DNA of 64,000 bases from Bacillus luti (GTDB lineage: Bacteria; Bacillota; Bacilli; Bacillales; Bacillaceae_G). Below are positions 17,565 through 25,894 of this stretch, in pieces (positions within the stretch are counted from its first letter, which is position 1; each line of letters opens with the position of its first letter). The notes below the pieces were generated by a model that was not told the origin of the DNA, ran no database searches, and saw only the letters and a program-made list of their open reading frames with translations. The position numbers and the translations under genes are program-made. The stretch spans positions 124,001 to 188,000 of the forward strand of contig NZ_MACI01000078.1 of the NCBI RefSeq assembly GCF_001884105.1, in the 5' to 3' direction.

Positions 17565-17594
17565 CCGACTCCATATTTGGGAGTTGGTTTTATT
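17565..17594 (+). terminator. Terminator after the Clp_N-GNAT gene
   Basis: CCGACTCC pairs with GGAGTTGG (one G-U pair) directly after the stop and is followed by a T-rich tail. Confidence 0.75.
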
Positions 17595-17730
17595 ATGAAA
17601 AAATGTAGAGATGTAATGATTTTTACTAGAAAATAGCAGATTTTGTAGTAAATCTTACAAATAAAGCAAATTACTAAACTTTTTATAAGAAAGGGTGTAG
17701 AATGGGTATCGAATGAAAGAAGGTGTGAAA

Positions 17731-18945
17731 ATGGCCAGCTGGAAACGAAATTTAATGATTTGTTGGCTAGGTTGTTTTACCACTGCGGCCGGTATGAGCT
17801 TAGTAATTCCTTTCTTATCTTTTTATATTGAGGAATTAGGGGTGACTGGCACTTCTAGTATTGCACAGTGGTCGGGACTTGCATTTGGTGTAACGTTTTT
17901 AATGGGTGCGATCGTATCACCGATATGGGGAAAGCTTGGTGATATACATGGACGGAAATTGATGCTTATTCGTGCGAGCCTTGGTATGGCGATTATTATG
18001 ACGCTTATGGGGTTTGTAACGGATGTGTATCAATTAGTCGCACTAAGATTTTTGATGGGAGCAGTATCTGGTTTCCTTTCAACGGCGATGACATTTATTG
18101 CAGCAGAAACTCCGACAGAGCATTCAGGTTGGGCGATTTCTACAATTTCAACTGGTGGCGTGAGCGGTTCATTACTTGGACCATTACTTGGAGGCTATTT
18201 ATCTGAATTGATTGGAATGCGCCATGTCTTTCTTGTTACAGGAGCCTTTTTATTCCTTTCTTTTCTAATCGTCTTTTTCTTCTTACATGAAGAAAATCAC
18301 TCTGCCAAGGCAAAAAAAGCACAGCCGAAAAAAGTATGGACGATGGTTCCAGCAAAGCATTTAATTATTAGTTTATTTGTAACAACATTTATTATTCAAC
18401 TTGCTAATATGTCTGTTCAACCAATTGTTACATTGTACGTGAAAAATTTAGTAGGTCCTCAAACTGCACATATTGAAACAATTGCGGGTGCAGTTATGTC
18501 AGCGACAGGATTAGCAGTTATTTTGGCAGCGCCAAGACTAGGACGATTATCAGATCAGATTGGTCCTCAAAAAACGTTAGTGGTAGCGTTGTTTGCTGCA
18601 GGAATTATTTTTATCCCGCAAGCATTTGTAACCTCAGCTTGGCAACTATTAATTCTTCGATTTTTATTAGGTATCGCACAAGCAGGATTATTACCTTCCG
18701 TACAAACTCTACTAAAACAACATACGCCAACCCATGTAACGGGACGAATATTTGGGTATAATCAATCGTTTCAGTTTTTAGGAAATATGATTGGACCAAT
18801 ACTTGGTGGACAAATTGCGGCGCATGCAGGCTTCCAATATGTTTTCTTCTCTACATCATCACTATTATTTATCGCGTGCATTTGGGTTTATTTTCATAAT
18901 AAGAACGAAGAGGTATCAGAGAAACGACATTTGGAAGTTAGTTAA
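17731..18945 (+). CDS. MFS multidrug-type efflux transporter (DHA1 family)
   Basis: The 404-aa protein has about twelve membrane spans and the MFS motif A between spans 2 and 3 (GKLGDIHGRKLMLIR), plus the drug/H+ antiporter motif C-like glycine-rich span (GGVSGSLLGPLLGGYL) and a repeat of motif A in the second half (RLGRLSDQIGPQKTLV). It closely fits the MdtG/Bmr group of proton-driven drug exporters. ATG 17731 (MASWKRNL) has AGAAGGTG ahead of it; a frame from 17713 would include that site in the coding region. It is a single-gene unit with no regulator next to it. Confidence 0.85.
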   Translation: MASWKRNLMICWLGCFTTAAGMSLVIPFLSFYIEELGVTGTSSIAQWSGLAFGVTFLMGAIVSPIWGKLGDIHGRKLMLIRASLGMAIIMTLMGFVTDVYQLVALRFLMGAVSGFLSTAMTFIAAETPTEHSGWAISTISTGGVSGSLLGPLLGGYLSELIGMRHVFLVTGAFLFLSFLIVFFFLHEENHSAKAKKAQPKKVWTMVPAKHLIISLFVTTFIIQLANMSVQPIVTLYVKNLVGPQTAHIETIAGAVMSATGLAVILAAPRLGRLSDQIGPQKTLVVALFAAGIIFIPQAFVTSAWQLLILRFLLGIAQAGLLPSVQTLLKQHTPTHVTGRIFGYNQSFQFLGNMIGPILGGQIAAHAGFQYVFFSTSSLLFIACIWVYFHNKNEEVSEKRHLEVS

Positions 18946-18954
18946 CTAAGTGAA

Positions 18955-18992
18955 AGAAAAAAGATGAAGCAACGATTGCTTCATCTTTTTCT
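18955..18992. terminator. Bidirectional terminator, MFS gene and dioxygenase gene
   Basis: AAAAAGATGAAGCAA and TTGCTTCATCTTTTT are perfect complements around a three-base loop. Confidence 0.92.
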
Positions 18993-19754
18993 TTAAAATT
19001 TGAGACAAAGATAACTTAATGTACCAAGTTCGTAACTACGGTGAATGACTTCACCGCTATTTTCACCACTGCCCATAGCGATAAATAAAGGAACAAAATG
19101 CTCCGCTCTTGGTACTGCTAATTGTGCATGAGGCGCATTGTTTTCCCAATTAAACAATGCATCTTTATCGTTAGTATGCATATGTTTTATAATCCAATCA
19201 TCAAATTCAATTGCCCATTGTTCGGGTGTAGTTTGATTCCATTTCAAAGCTCGTAAGTTATGAACGGTAACACCGCTACCGATTACTAAAATATCTTCTT
19301 GCCCAAGTCCTTTTAATGCTTCTCCAATTTTAAATTGTTCTTTTGCGGGAAGGAATGGATTGACTGATATTTGTACGACAGGAATATTTGCTTCTGGGTA
19401 CATGCGATGCAAGAGTGTCCATGAACCATGATCTAAACCTCTCGTCATATTATGATGGACTGGAATACCTTTATTTTTTAATTTTGTTTCTAACATAGAC
19501 GCAATGCTAGAAGAGCCTTTCGCACGATACTTGATTTCGTATAACTCAGGAGGGAAGCCTCCAAAATCATAAATTGTTTCATATTCGTTATCTGATGAGG
19601 AAATTGTTAATATTTCACTTTCCCAATGAGCAGTGAAAATAACAATTGCTTTCGGCTTGTATGTTTCACCAAGTGTTTTTAAAAAACTTGTATAATCTGT
19701 ATCTTGAATAGCGAGCATCGGTGATCCGTGTGCTAAAAATAATGATGGCATCAT
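18993..19754 (-). CDS. Extradiol aromatic ring-opening dioxygenase (DODA/LigB family)
   Basis: The 253-aa protein begins MMPSLFLAHGSPM, the conserved N-terminal metal-site motif of the YgiD/DODA group, and has FTAHWE, HNMTRGLDHGSW and GSGVTVHNLR, providing the His and Glu ligands for a divalent metal. Members open catechol rings such as those of DOPA or related phenols. The ribosome site CAGGAGG lies nine bases before the ATG. A 41-bp palindrome directly upstream (19769-19809) overlaps the position where its promoter must be, so the gene is probably repressed until a phenol or quinone is present. Confidence 0.85.
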   Translation of the reverse strand: MMPSLFLAHGSPMLAIQDTDYTSFLKTLGETYKPKAIVIFTAHWESEILTISSSDNEYETIYDFGGFPPELYEIKYRAKGSSSIASMLETKLKNKGIPVHHNMTRGLDHGSWTLLHRMYPEANIPVVQISVNPFLPAKEQFKIGEALKGLGQEDILVIGSGVTVHNLRALKWNQTTPEQWAIEFDDWIIKHMHTNDKDALFNWENNAPHAQLAVPRAEHFVPLFIAMGSGENSGEVIHRSYELGTLSYLCLKF

Positions 19755-19768
19755 AGTAGAAACCTCCT

Positions 19769-19809
19769 GAAATTATATAGTTACTTTATGTAAGTAACTA
19801 TATAATTTC
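19769..19809. promoter_or_regulatory. 41-bp operator-like palindrome upstream of the dioxygenase
   Basis: Perfect 18-bp arms (GAAATTATATAGTTACTT and complement) flank TATGT. The inner GTTACTT...AAGTAAC resembles operators bound by HxlR or MarR-type repressors of quinone and catechol genes. It lies 15 bp upstream of the start codon, so a terminator role is unlikely. Confidence 0.55.
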
Positions 19810-19959
19810 ATTTATAATTCGTCAACATAATAGTTTGACAGCTAATCGGAAAAGGAAGGCATTTGTCATAATGAAAGCAATTGCATATAATATATAGTAA
19901 GAAAAATGAATAGTTATTCATTTTTTAAGAGATACATAATAGATTTGGGGGCTGACGAA

Positions 19960-20883
19960 ATGAACGTACAGGAAAGTTTCGTTACGGCAATGGATGGATC
20001 GGAAATTTATTTGCGTAAGTGGGTACCAGAAGAAAATCCACGAGGGATTATTCAAATTGCACACGGTATGACAGAACATGCGGGTGTTTATACAGAATTT
20101 ATTGATGCTTTATTAGGCGCAGGATATGGTGTTTATGCTCATGATCATAAAGGGCATGGAAAAACAGTGAAAAGAGAAGAAGACTATGGTCATTTTGAAC
20201 CAAATGTAGGATGGAATCAGGTTGTATCTGATGTTATCTTTGTTTCGGAAATGATAAAAGAAGAGCATTCATGTCCATTGTTTTTACTCGGACATAGTAT
20301 GGGCTCTTTCTTATCAAGGCGAGCTGTGCAACTTCGAGGCGAATTATATGATGGATTCCTCATTTCAGGAACTGGTGGAAACCCAGGATTTTTAGGTGTC
20401 ATCGGTCATAAAGTAGCAACAATTGAAATGAAACTGCGCGGAGTGAAAACGAAAAGTCCGATGCTGAATTTCTTATCTTTCGGAAACTTTAACTCACACT
20501 TTAAGCCAAATCGTACGAAATTTGATTGGTTATCTTCAGATAATAATCAAGTTGATAAATATATTGCGGATCCGTTATGTGGATTCATTTGTACGACGAG
20601 TTTTTATCGAGAATTATTTCATGGAGTACTAGAAGTAAATAAATTAGAAGAATACAAGAAAACACCAAGAAATCTGCCAATACACATTTTCTCTGGTGAT
20701 CGTGATCCTGTTGGAGATATGGGGAAGGGTGTAAAAGAGGTATATGAAAATTATAAAAAATGTGGCGTGAAAGATGTAACACTTCGTTTATATGAAAATG
20801 GTAGACATGAAATGTTTCATGAAGTGAATAGAGATGAAGTATTTCAAGATTTGATTTCGTGGCTAGATGCGCATATTGTATAA
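19960..20883 (+). CDS. Alpha/beta hydrolase, lysophospholipase/monoacylglycerol lipase type
   Basis: The 307-aa protein has an oxyanion-hole motif AHGMTEHAGVY, the conserved HDHKGHGKT block, the nucleophile elbow LLGHSMGSF (Ser about residue 119), the acid in FSGDRDPVG and the catalytic His in ENGRHEMFHE. This combination marks the Hydrolase_4 group acting on monoacylglycerols or lysophospholipids. No signal peptide is present. I chose ATG 19960 (MNVQESFVTAMDG), with GGGGGCTGA ahead, instead of the frame from 19906 whose extra residues are not typical of the family. It is a single gene closed by a strong hairpin. Confidence 0.85.
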   Translation: MNVQESFVTAMDGSEIYLRKWVPEENPRGIIQIAHGMTEHAGVYTEFIDALLGAGYGVYAHDHKGHGKTVKREEDYGHFEPNVGWNQVVSDVIFVSEMIKEEHSCPLFLLGHSMGSFLSRRAVQLRGELYDGFLISGTGGNPGFLGVIGHKVATIEMKLRGVKTKSPMLNFLSFGNFNSHFKPNRTKFDWLSSDNNQVDKYIADPLCGFICTTSFYRELFHGVLEVNKLEEYKKTPRNLPIHIFSGDRDPVGDMGKGVKEVYENYKKCGVKDVTLRLYENGRHEMFHEVNRDEVFQDLISWLDAHIV

Positions 20884-20884
20884 G

Positions 20885-20920
20885 AAAAAAACCTCACTTC
20901 ATGCTGAAGTGAGGTTTTTT
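20885..20920 (+). terminator. Terminator after the hydrolase gene
   Basis: AAAAAACCTCACTTCA and its exact complement flank a three-base loop and end in a T-run. Confidence 0.93.
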
Positions 20921-20940
20921 GAAAAACTGGAGGAATGGTT

Positions 20941-21546
20941 ATGAGTGAATTTGTAAATAAAGAATATGTAGAAATAGATTTTCAAGATATTTTGATTAAA
21001 GAAGAGGAATTGAAAAATTGTACTTTCATAAAATGCCGTTTTAGAGGGATAGATGCATCAGAAGTTTCTACTGAAAATTGTAATTTCATAGAATGTGATT
21101 TTACCGGTGCTCTTTTTAACGCTTCTATCCATCAAGGAACTACATTTGCAAATTGTAAGTTTGTTGGTGCGAATTTATTCGTATCGAAGTTTGAAGAATG
21201 TAAAATGACTGGCTCTGATTTTGAAGAAGCGAATTTAGACGGAATAACCATAATATCGGGTGATTGGTCATATACGAATCTAAGGTTCGCGAACTTAAGT
21301 AAACAAATGTTAAAGGGTATCCGTTTAATTGAAGCTGATCTATATGAATGTAATTTAGAAAAGGCAGATTTACGTGAAGCTGATTTAACAGGTGCACAAT
21401 TAGGTAAGGCGAAACTTAGTGGTGTAGATTTAAAAGGAGCGATAGTTGATAGAATTGATTTTACAAGTTTTGATTTAAAAAATGTGAAATTAGATATAGC
21501 GCAGGCAGTTGCAGTAGCAAGATGTTATGGGGCTAAGGTGAACTAA
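20941..21546 (+). CDS. Pentapeptide repeat protein
   Basis: The 201-aa protein consists largely of A(D/N)LXX-type repeats, clearest at residues about 55-100 (CDFTGALFNASIHQG, NCKFVGANLF) and 130-180 (LEKADLREADLTGAQLGKAK, GVDLKGAIVD). Such repeats fold into a four-sided beta-helix. Some, for example Qnr and MfpA, mimic DNA and bind gyrase, but the C-terminal helices needed for that are not evident here. TGGAGGA at 20928-20934 is spaced for ATG 20941 and not for the ATG at 20935. The window has a second protein of this class at 58911-59546, on the other strand. Confidence 0.85.
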   Translation: MSEFVNKEYVEIDFQDILIKEEELKNCTFIKCRFRGIDASEVSTENCNFIECDFTGALFNASIHQGTTFANCKFVGANLFVSKFEECKMTGSDFEEANLDGITIISGDWSYTNLRFANLSKQMLKGIRLIEADLYECNLEKADLREADLTGAQLGKAKLSGVDLKGAIVDRIDFTSFDLKNVKLDIAQAVAVARCYGAKVN

Positions 21547-21550
21547 ATTG

Positions 21551-21588
21551 TTTGTAAAACCGTTCAAAATGCTGAACGGTTTTACAAA
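21551..21588. terminator. Bidirectional hairpin between pentapeptide and serine hydrolase genes
   Basis: TTTGTAAAACCGTTCA and its complement pair perfectly around AAATGC. The arms themselves supply the T-rich ends. Confidence 0.8.
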
Positions 21589-21599
21589 TCATAATAGTT

Positions 21600-22580
21600 T
21601 TAAAAATTACTTTCTATATAAGAAGCTATTTCATTAGCAAGAGTCGATGTTAATAATGTAGATATATTGCTCAAAATGATGATTGTAGCCTCTTTGTCAA
21701 TTAATCGTAAATAGGAAGACGTAAAGCCGTTAATTCCGCCGTGATGGAATATAAGTTTATTATTTTTTTCAGTCATAGCAATATTCCAACCGTAACCATA
21801 TCCGTAAGATTCTGCAGTAAACATGCGAGACGTCATCCTGCTTGATAATAAGTGATTTTCTTTTAGCGCCTTATCAAATGTATATAAATCTTCGGCTGTA
21901 GAAACTAATCCACCAGCTGAATATGAATTAGACATATGAATAAATGATGCGTTCTGAAGGCCATGGTTTGGATGTAACTCATACCCAGTTGCTTTATGTT
22001 TTTGAATGAAATGATTCAAATCAACACCTGTGTTTATTATAGAGAGTGGGTAGAAAATCCTCTTTTTAAGAAATTCCTCATAAGACATTCCACTTATAAC
22101 TTCAATGATTTTTCCTAATATAATATAACCTGAATTCGAATAATTGAATTTTTCACCAGGGCTAGATTCAAAGGGACACGCAATAATCCACTGTATTAAT
22201 TCATCCGGTGTTCGAGGCTGTAAAGACTGTAATAAAAAGTCTTGTTGAGCAGTAATATTACCAACTCCAGCAGTATGATTTAATAAATGCTTGATCATAA
22301 TTTGATTTCCTTTTGGGAAATTTGGAATGAATTGATCTAAAGTATCATGTAGCTGTAATTTTTCCTCTTCCACAAGCATTAAAATTGAAACTGCTGTGAA
22401 GATTTTAGTTATTGATCCGATGCGAAACTTCGTTGTAGATGTATTAGGTATGTCCCAATTATAATTAGCTTTTCCAAATGACTGTTTATAAAGAGTCTCT
22501 TCTTTATGGGCTATTAAAATTGTTCCGTTAAATTTTTCAATATTTTTATATAAAAATGAATTGATATATGAGTTTAACAA
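21600..22580 (-). CDS. Serine hydrolase of the class C beta-lactamase/DD-peptidase fold
   Basis: The 326-aa protein contains the three active-site motifs of this fold: SITK (Ser-x-x-Lys, about residue 56), YSNSG (Tyr-x-Asn, about 146) and HHGG (third motif, about 280). It lacks a signal peptide and transpeptidase extras, so it is likely a cytoplasmic esterase or peptidase and not a secreted beta-lactamase. Its start is TTG at 22580 behind AAAGGAGTG. Proteins of this type are common in B. cereus genomes, and substrates are rarely known. Confidence 0.8.
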   Translation of the reverse strand: MLNSYINSFLYKNIEKFNGTILIAHKEETLYKQSFGKANYNWDIPNTSTTKFRIGSITKIFTAVSILMLVEEEKLQLHDTLDQFIPNFPKGNQIMIKHLLNHTAGVGNITAQQDFLLQSLQPRTPDELIQWIIACPFESSPGEKFNYSNSGYIILGKIIEVISGMSYEEFLKKRIFYPLSIINTGVDLNHFIQKHKATGYELHPNHGLQNASFIHMSNSYSAGGLVSTAEDLYTFDKALKENHLLSSRMTSRMFTAESYGYGYGWNIAMTEKNNKLIFHHGGINGFTSSYLRLIDKEATIIILSNISTLLTSTLANEIASYIESNF

Positions 22581-22801
22581 ATTTCAGGCACTCCTTTAAA
22601 TGTTGGAATATTCGTTACCTGAAATGGAATCCAACGGCATAGGCAATTCCCCCTAAATGAAATGTTTTTAGAATACTTTTCTATTTTATAATGTAAATAA
22701 TATAAGAAGCAAGTTGATTTAAAGTCTATAAAAATAAAATTTTTTTATTACTTGTCGCAATGTTTTAGTAGTTCATATTTTGAAGGTGGAGAGAAACAAT
22801 T

Positions 22802-22888
22802 ATGAAAGTAAGAAAATTGATAGTAATTGAAGCTAGTAAACTAAGTGAACTTGCGCTGCATTTAAAAGCAACAGATGCTCGTTCATAA
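22802..22888 (+). pseudogene. Truncated GNAT acetyltransferase remnant, 28 codons
   Basis: The frame starts behind GGTGGAGAG and encodes MKVRKLIVIEASKLSELALH then eight more residues before TAA. It matches the start of the intact GNAT protein at 25424 (MKIREALLSEANELSELALQ) nearly position by position, including KAT shortly after, and even the upstream ribosome-site region is alike. The remaining acetyltransferase domain is missing. It is best read as the 5' end of a former paralogue. The rest of the 22581-22921 gap holds promoter-like AT-rich DNA only. Confidence 0.65.
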
Positions 22889-22921
22889 TAGTAGTATAAT
22901 AGTGAATGAGGTGTTAATAGA

Positions 22922-23566
22922 ATGGAAGATAAAACAATAGGTTTATTATTAGATGTTATTGGGGAATTATTTTCAGATGAAATTTCAATTGCTATATCGA
23001 ATACGAAAGAATATATATACTATCGGCCAAGTAAACGAATTGATTTAAAGATTAGCGCCGGTGATCCTATCAAGGAAGGAACGATTGCTCATAAAGCAAT
23101 GGTGACGAATCAAAAAACCTCTGAGTTTATTAATCGGGATGTTTTTGGTATTCCTTATCATGGTATGGCGGTACCATTTTCAAACAATGGAAAGCTTGAA
23201 GGTTGCGTGACAGCTATTTATCCAGCTTTAACGGATGGAAAGTCAGTCGTTACTTTAAAAACAACGGACGGCTGGATTCCGATTCCTTTCTCAAAGGTCA
23301 TGTATTTAGAGGCGAAAGATAAAAAAACGTATGTGAATGCAGAAGAGTTAACAGGAACACATAAATACTCTCTGCAAGAATTCGAATACTTGCTTCCAAA
23401 GGATTCATTTATTAGATGCCACCGTTCGTTTATTGTGAATGTTAATCATATTAAAGCTATTTATCCTGATACGCATTCTACTTTTTTACTTTCTATGGAT
23501 AATGGTGAGAGGGTACCGGTTAGTCAATCATACGCTAGTTATTTTCGCAAACTTCTAGGGTTCTAG
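22922..23566 (+). CDS. LytTR-domain transcription regulator
   Basis: The 214-aa protein has an N-terminal sensing domain of PAS/GAF type (about residues 1-105) and a C-terminal LytTR DNA-binding domain (about 115-214), seen in IPFSKVMYLEAKDKKTYV, FIRCHRSFIVNVNHIKAIYP and VPVSQSY. There is no receiver domain, so it probably senses a metabolite directly instead of being phosphorylated. GAGGTG lies seven bases before the ATG. It sits 127 bp ahead of the CoA-transferase gene, with paired repeats of the right spacing in between, so it is the likely activator of that gene. Confidence 0.85.
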   Translation: MEDKTIGLLLDVIGELFSDEISIAISNTKEYIYYRPSKRIDLKISAGDPIKEGTIAHKAMVTNQKTSEFINRDVFGIPYHGMAVPFSNNGKLEGCVTAIYPALTDGKSVVTLKTTDGWIPIPFSKVMYLEAKDKKTYVNAEELTGTHKYSLQEFEYLLPKDSFIRCHRSFIVNVNHIKAIYPDTHSTFLLSMDNGERVPVSQSYASYFRKLLGF

Positions 23567-23625
23567 ATTATTCTGCTTTGGAACCTAGATTCGCTGTTTT
23601 ATCTGAATTTTTGGTATTGTATACT
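23563..23625 (+). promoter_or_regulatory. Candidate LytTR operator and -10 for the CoA-transferase gene
   Basis: CTAGATT occurs at 23563-23569 and again at 23585-23591, exactly 22 bp apart, each followed by a similar CTG-TTT stretch. LytTR proteins bind two direct repeats about 21-22 bp apart. A -10 TATACT lies at 23620-23625 without a clear -35, as expected for an activated promoter. Binding is inferred. Confidence 0.5.
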
Positions 23626-23693
23626 AAAATCCCTATTTGGATACTGTTAAAGTGTAAAATAATTGTGAATATTCATTGGGAGAGGGATTACAT

Positions 23694-25208
23694 ATGGAGA
23701 ATAATTTGGATAGAATTAGGGATCAACGTCTGAAAGATCGAGTAGTTACACCTGAAGAAGCAGCTTCATGGATTCAAAGTGGAATGACTTTAGGATTAAG
23801 TGGATTTACACGTGCTGGGGATGTAAAAGCAGTTCCGTTTGCGCTTGTAAACCGAGTTAAGAATGATACATCTTTTAAAGTAAATGTTTATACCGGCGCC
23901 TCTTTAGGTTCTGATGTAGATAAATTATTTGCTGAGGCAGGGATTTTAGGGAAACGATTGCCTTTCCAAGCTGATGCGACAATGCGAAAAGGAATTAATA
24001 ACGGAGACTTTTTATTTGTAGATCAGCACTTGTCTCATACAGCAGAGTTACTCCGTGCTGACGTTATGGATATAGATTTCGCTATTCTGGAAGCGGTTGC
24101 GATTACTGAGGATGGAATGATTATTCCAACGACTTCAATCGGAAATTCTTTAGCATTTTCCTTAAATGCTAAGTCCATTATTATTGAAATGAATATGGCT
24201 CAATCCGCGCAACTAGAGGGGCTACATGATTTATATGAACCAGGTAAACAAGGAGAAAGGCTTCCGATTCCTCTTGTGAAAACGGATGATCGAATTGGAA
24301 CGATCGGCATTCCAATTGATGTTGAAAAGGTGAAGGGGATTGTATTTACGAATCAACTGGATTCGCCATCGACAATTGTTCCTCCAGATGAGGAAACTGT
24401 TATTATGGCACAACATTTAATAGAGTTCCTTCGAAAAGAAGTCGAAGTAGGCCGATTAACAAATCGTTTAGCGCCGTTACAATCGGGAATTGGTTCAGTG
24501 GCCAATGCAGTTCTTCATGGAATGTTAGATTCGGAGTTTGAAGATTTAGAAGTGTATTCTGAGGTTTTACAGGATGCGGTCTTTGATCTTATGGATGCTG
24601 GGAAAGTCAATTTTGCTTCCTGCTGCTCGATCACGCTCTCAGAAGAGAAAATGCAACAAGTATTTTCTAACTTTGAAAAATATCGTGACAAATTAATGAT
24701 GCGTCCGCAAGAGATTTCTAATCATCCTGAAATCATTCGTCGCCTTGGATTAATCTCGATTAATACTGCTTTAGAATTAGATATATACGGAAACGTCAAT
24801 TCTACTCACGTTTTAGGTACAAAAATGATGAATGGTATTGGTGGTTCTGGTGATTTTGCAAGAAATGCCCGCCTAGCCATCTTCGTTACTAAATCGATTG
24901 CGAAAGGTGGTAACATATCAAGTATCGTTCCTTTCGTTTCTCATGTAGACCATACGGAACACGATGTAGATGTTATCGTTACTGAACAAGGGTATGCGGA
25001 CTTAAGAGGACTTGCGCCAAGAGAAAGAGTGGAACTCATTATTGAGAATTGCGTACATCCAATGTATCGTGCCCAGCTACGAGCTTATTTTGAAGAAGCA
25101 CAAACAAGAGGTGGACAAACCCCTCATGTTTTAGAAAAAGCTTTTTCTTGGCATACGAATTATGCTAAAAATGGAACAATGCTTGAAGCGGTAGTGGAAA
25201 CTGTATAG
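23694..25208 (+). CDS. Acetyl-CoA hydrolase/transferase (succinate CoA-transferase type)
   Basis: The 504-aa protein belongs to the Cat1/AarC family of CoA-transferases: LSGFTRAGDVKAVP near the N-terminus, GIGSVANAVLHGM, the YSEVLQDAVFDL block that should contain the catalytic Glu forming the glutamyl-CoA intermediate, and GIGGSGDFARNA. These enzymes move CoA between acetyl-, succinyl- or propionyl-CoA and free acids, so this one probably helps acetate use or disposal. ATG 23694 follows GGGAGAGGGA; the longer frame from a TTG at 23676 begins inside that site. The LytTR gene upstream is the probable regulator. Confidence 0.88.
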   Translation: MENNLDRIRDQRLKDRVVTPEEAASWIQSGMTLGLSGFTRAGDVKAVPFALVNRVKNDTSFKVNVYTGASLGSDVDKLFAEAGILGKRLPFQADATMRKGINNGDFLFVDQHLSHTAELLRADVMDIDFAILEAVAITEDGMIIPTTSIGNSLAFSLNAKSIIIEMNMAQSAQLEGLHDLYEPGKQGERLPIPLVKTDDRIGTIGIPIDVEKVKGIVFTNQLDSPSTIVPPDEETVIMAQHLIEFLRKEVEVGRLTNRLAPLQSGIGSVANAVLHGMLDSEFEDLEVYSEVLQDAVFDLMDAGKVNFASCCSITLSEEKMQQVFSNFEKYRDKLMMRPQEISNHPEIIRRLGLISINTALELDIYGNVNSTHVLGTKMMNGIGGSGDFARNARLAIFVTKSIAKGGNISSIVPFVSHVDHTEHDVDVIVTEQGYADLRGLAPRERVELIIENCVHPMYRAQLRAYFEEAQTRGGQTPHVLEKAFSWHTNYAKNGTMLEAVVETV

Positions 25209-25253
25209 AAGTGTAAAAATGATTCTTAAAATAATATGTTATAAAGATTGAAA

Positions 25254-25293
25254 GAAAAAAGAACGCCAATTTTCAGGAATAGCGTTCTTTTTC
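25254..25293 (+). terminator. Terminator after the CoA-transferase gene
   Basis: AAAAAGAACGC and GCGTTCTTTTT pair across a 16-base loop and end in a T-run. Confidence 0.85.
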
Positions 25294-25335
25294 TTTTGAA
25301 AAATTGTTACCTATAATAAAAAAATATAAAAAGTG

Positions 25336-25366
25336 ACCTCTTACTTACGAAAATAAGAGGTTTTTT
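25336..25366 (+). terminator. Second hairpin with T-run before the GNAT gene
   Basis: ACCTCTTA and TAAGAGGT flank a ten-base loop and lead into TTTTTT. It lies 57 bp ahead of the next start codon, so it is either a back-up terminator or an attenuator for the GNAT gene. Confidence 0.75.
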
Positions 25367-25423
25367 AAATTACATTTCGAATCATTTTAATAGTTTACAT
25401 ATCAAAGGTGAGGAGAAAGAATC

Positions 25424-25867
25424 ATGAAGATAAGAGAAGCGTTATTAAGTGAGGCAAATGAATTAAGTGAACTCGCACTACAATCAAAAGCAACGTGGGA
25501 TTATAGTGAAGAATTCATACTTGCTTGTAAGGAAGATTTAACAATTACAGAAGATTACATAAAAAATAACTTTGTATATGTTTTAGAAAACGATAATACA
25601 AAAATTGGTTTTTTCTCATTTTTACGTAATGATAAAGCTCTCGATTTCCTGTACATACATCCTCGTTACAAAGGGAAAGGCTACGGGAAAATACTTTGGA
25701 AGTATGTAATAGAAAAAGCAAAGGAAGTAGGAATAAACAGTTTTACAATTGATAGTGATCCCAATGCAAAAGGATATTACTTGAAAATGGGAGCAGAATT
25801 AATAGGAGAGACACCATCAACTGTTTTTGAGGGTCGTTTACTGCCCCTTTTGAAATATGATGTGTAA
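25424..25867 (+). CDS. GNAT family N-acetyltransferase
   Basis: The 147-aa protein is a single GNAT domain: IREALLSEANELSELA at the N-terminus, the acetyl-CoA loop HPRYKGKGYGKILWKYV near residue 82-98, and the YYLKMGAELIGETPS C-terminal strand. Substrate is unknown; the size fits small-molecule or ribosomal-protein acetylases. The ribosome site is AGGTGAGGAG. It is followed 27 nt later by the YunG-like gene, so the two are probably co-transcribed. A truncated copy of its start lies 2.6 kb upstream at 22802. Confidence 0.85.
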   Translation: MKIREALLSEANELSELALQSKATWDYSEEFILACKEDLTITEDYIKNNFVYVLENDNTKIGFFSFLRNDKALDFLYIHPRYKGKGYGKILWKYVIEKAKEVGINSFTIDSDPNAKGYYLKMGAELIGETPSTVFEGRLLPLLKYDV

Positions 25868-25894
25868 AACTATTAATAGTAGGAGAAGCTGAGA

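Noticed and set aside
20941-21546. Calling the pentapeptide protein a Qnr quinolone-resistance protein
   Set aside because: The repeat pattern is shared by many unrelated proteins and the loops and C-terminal helices needed for gyrase binding are not evident.
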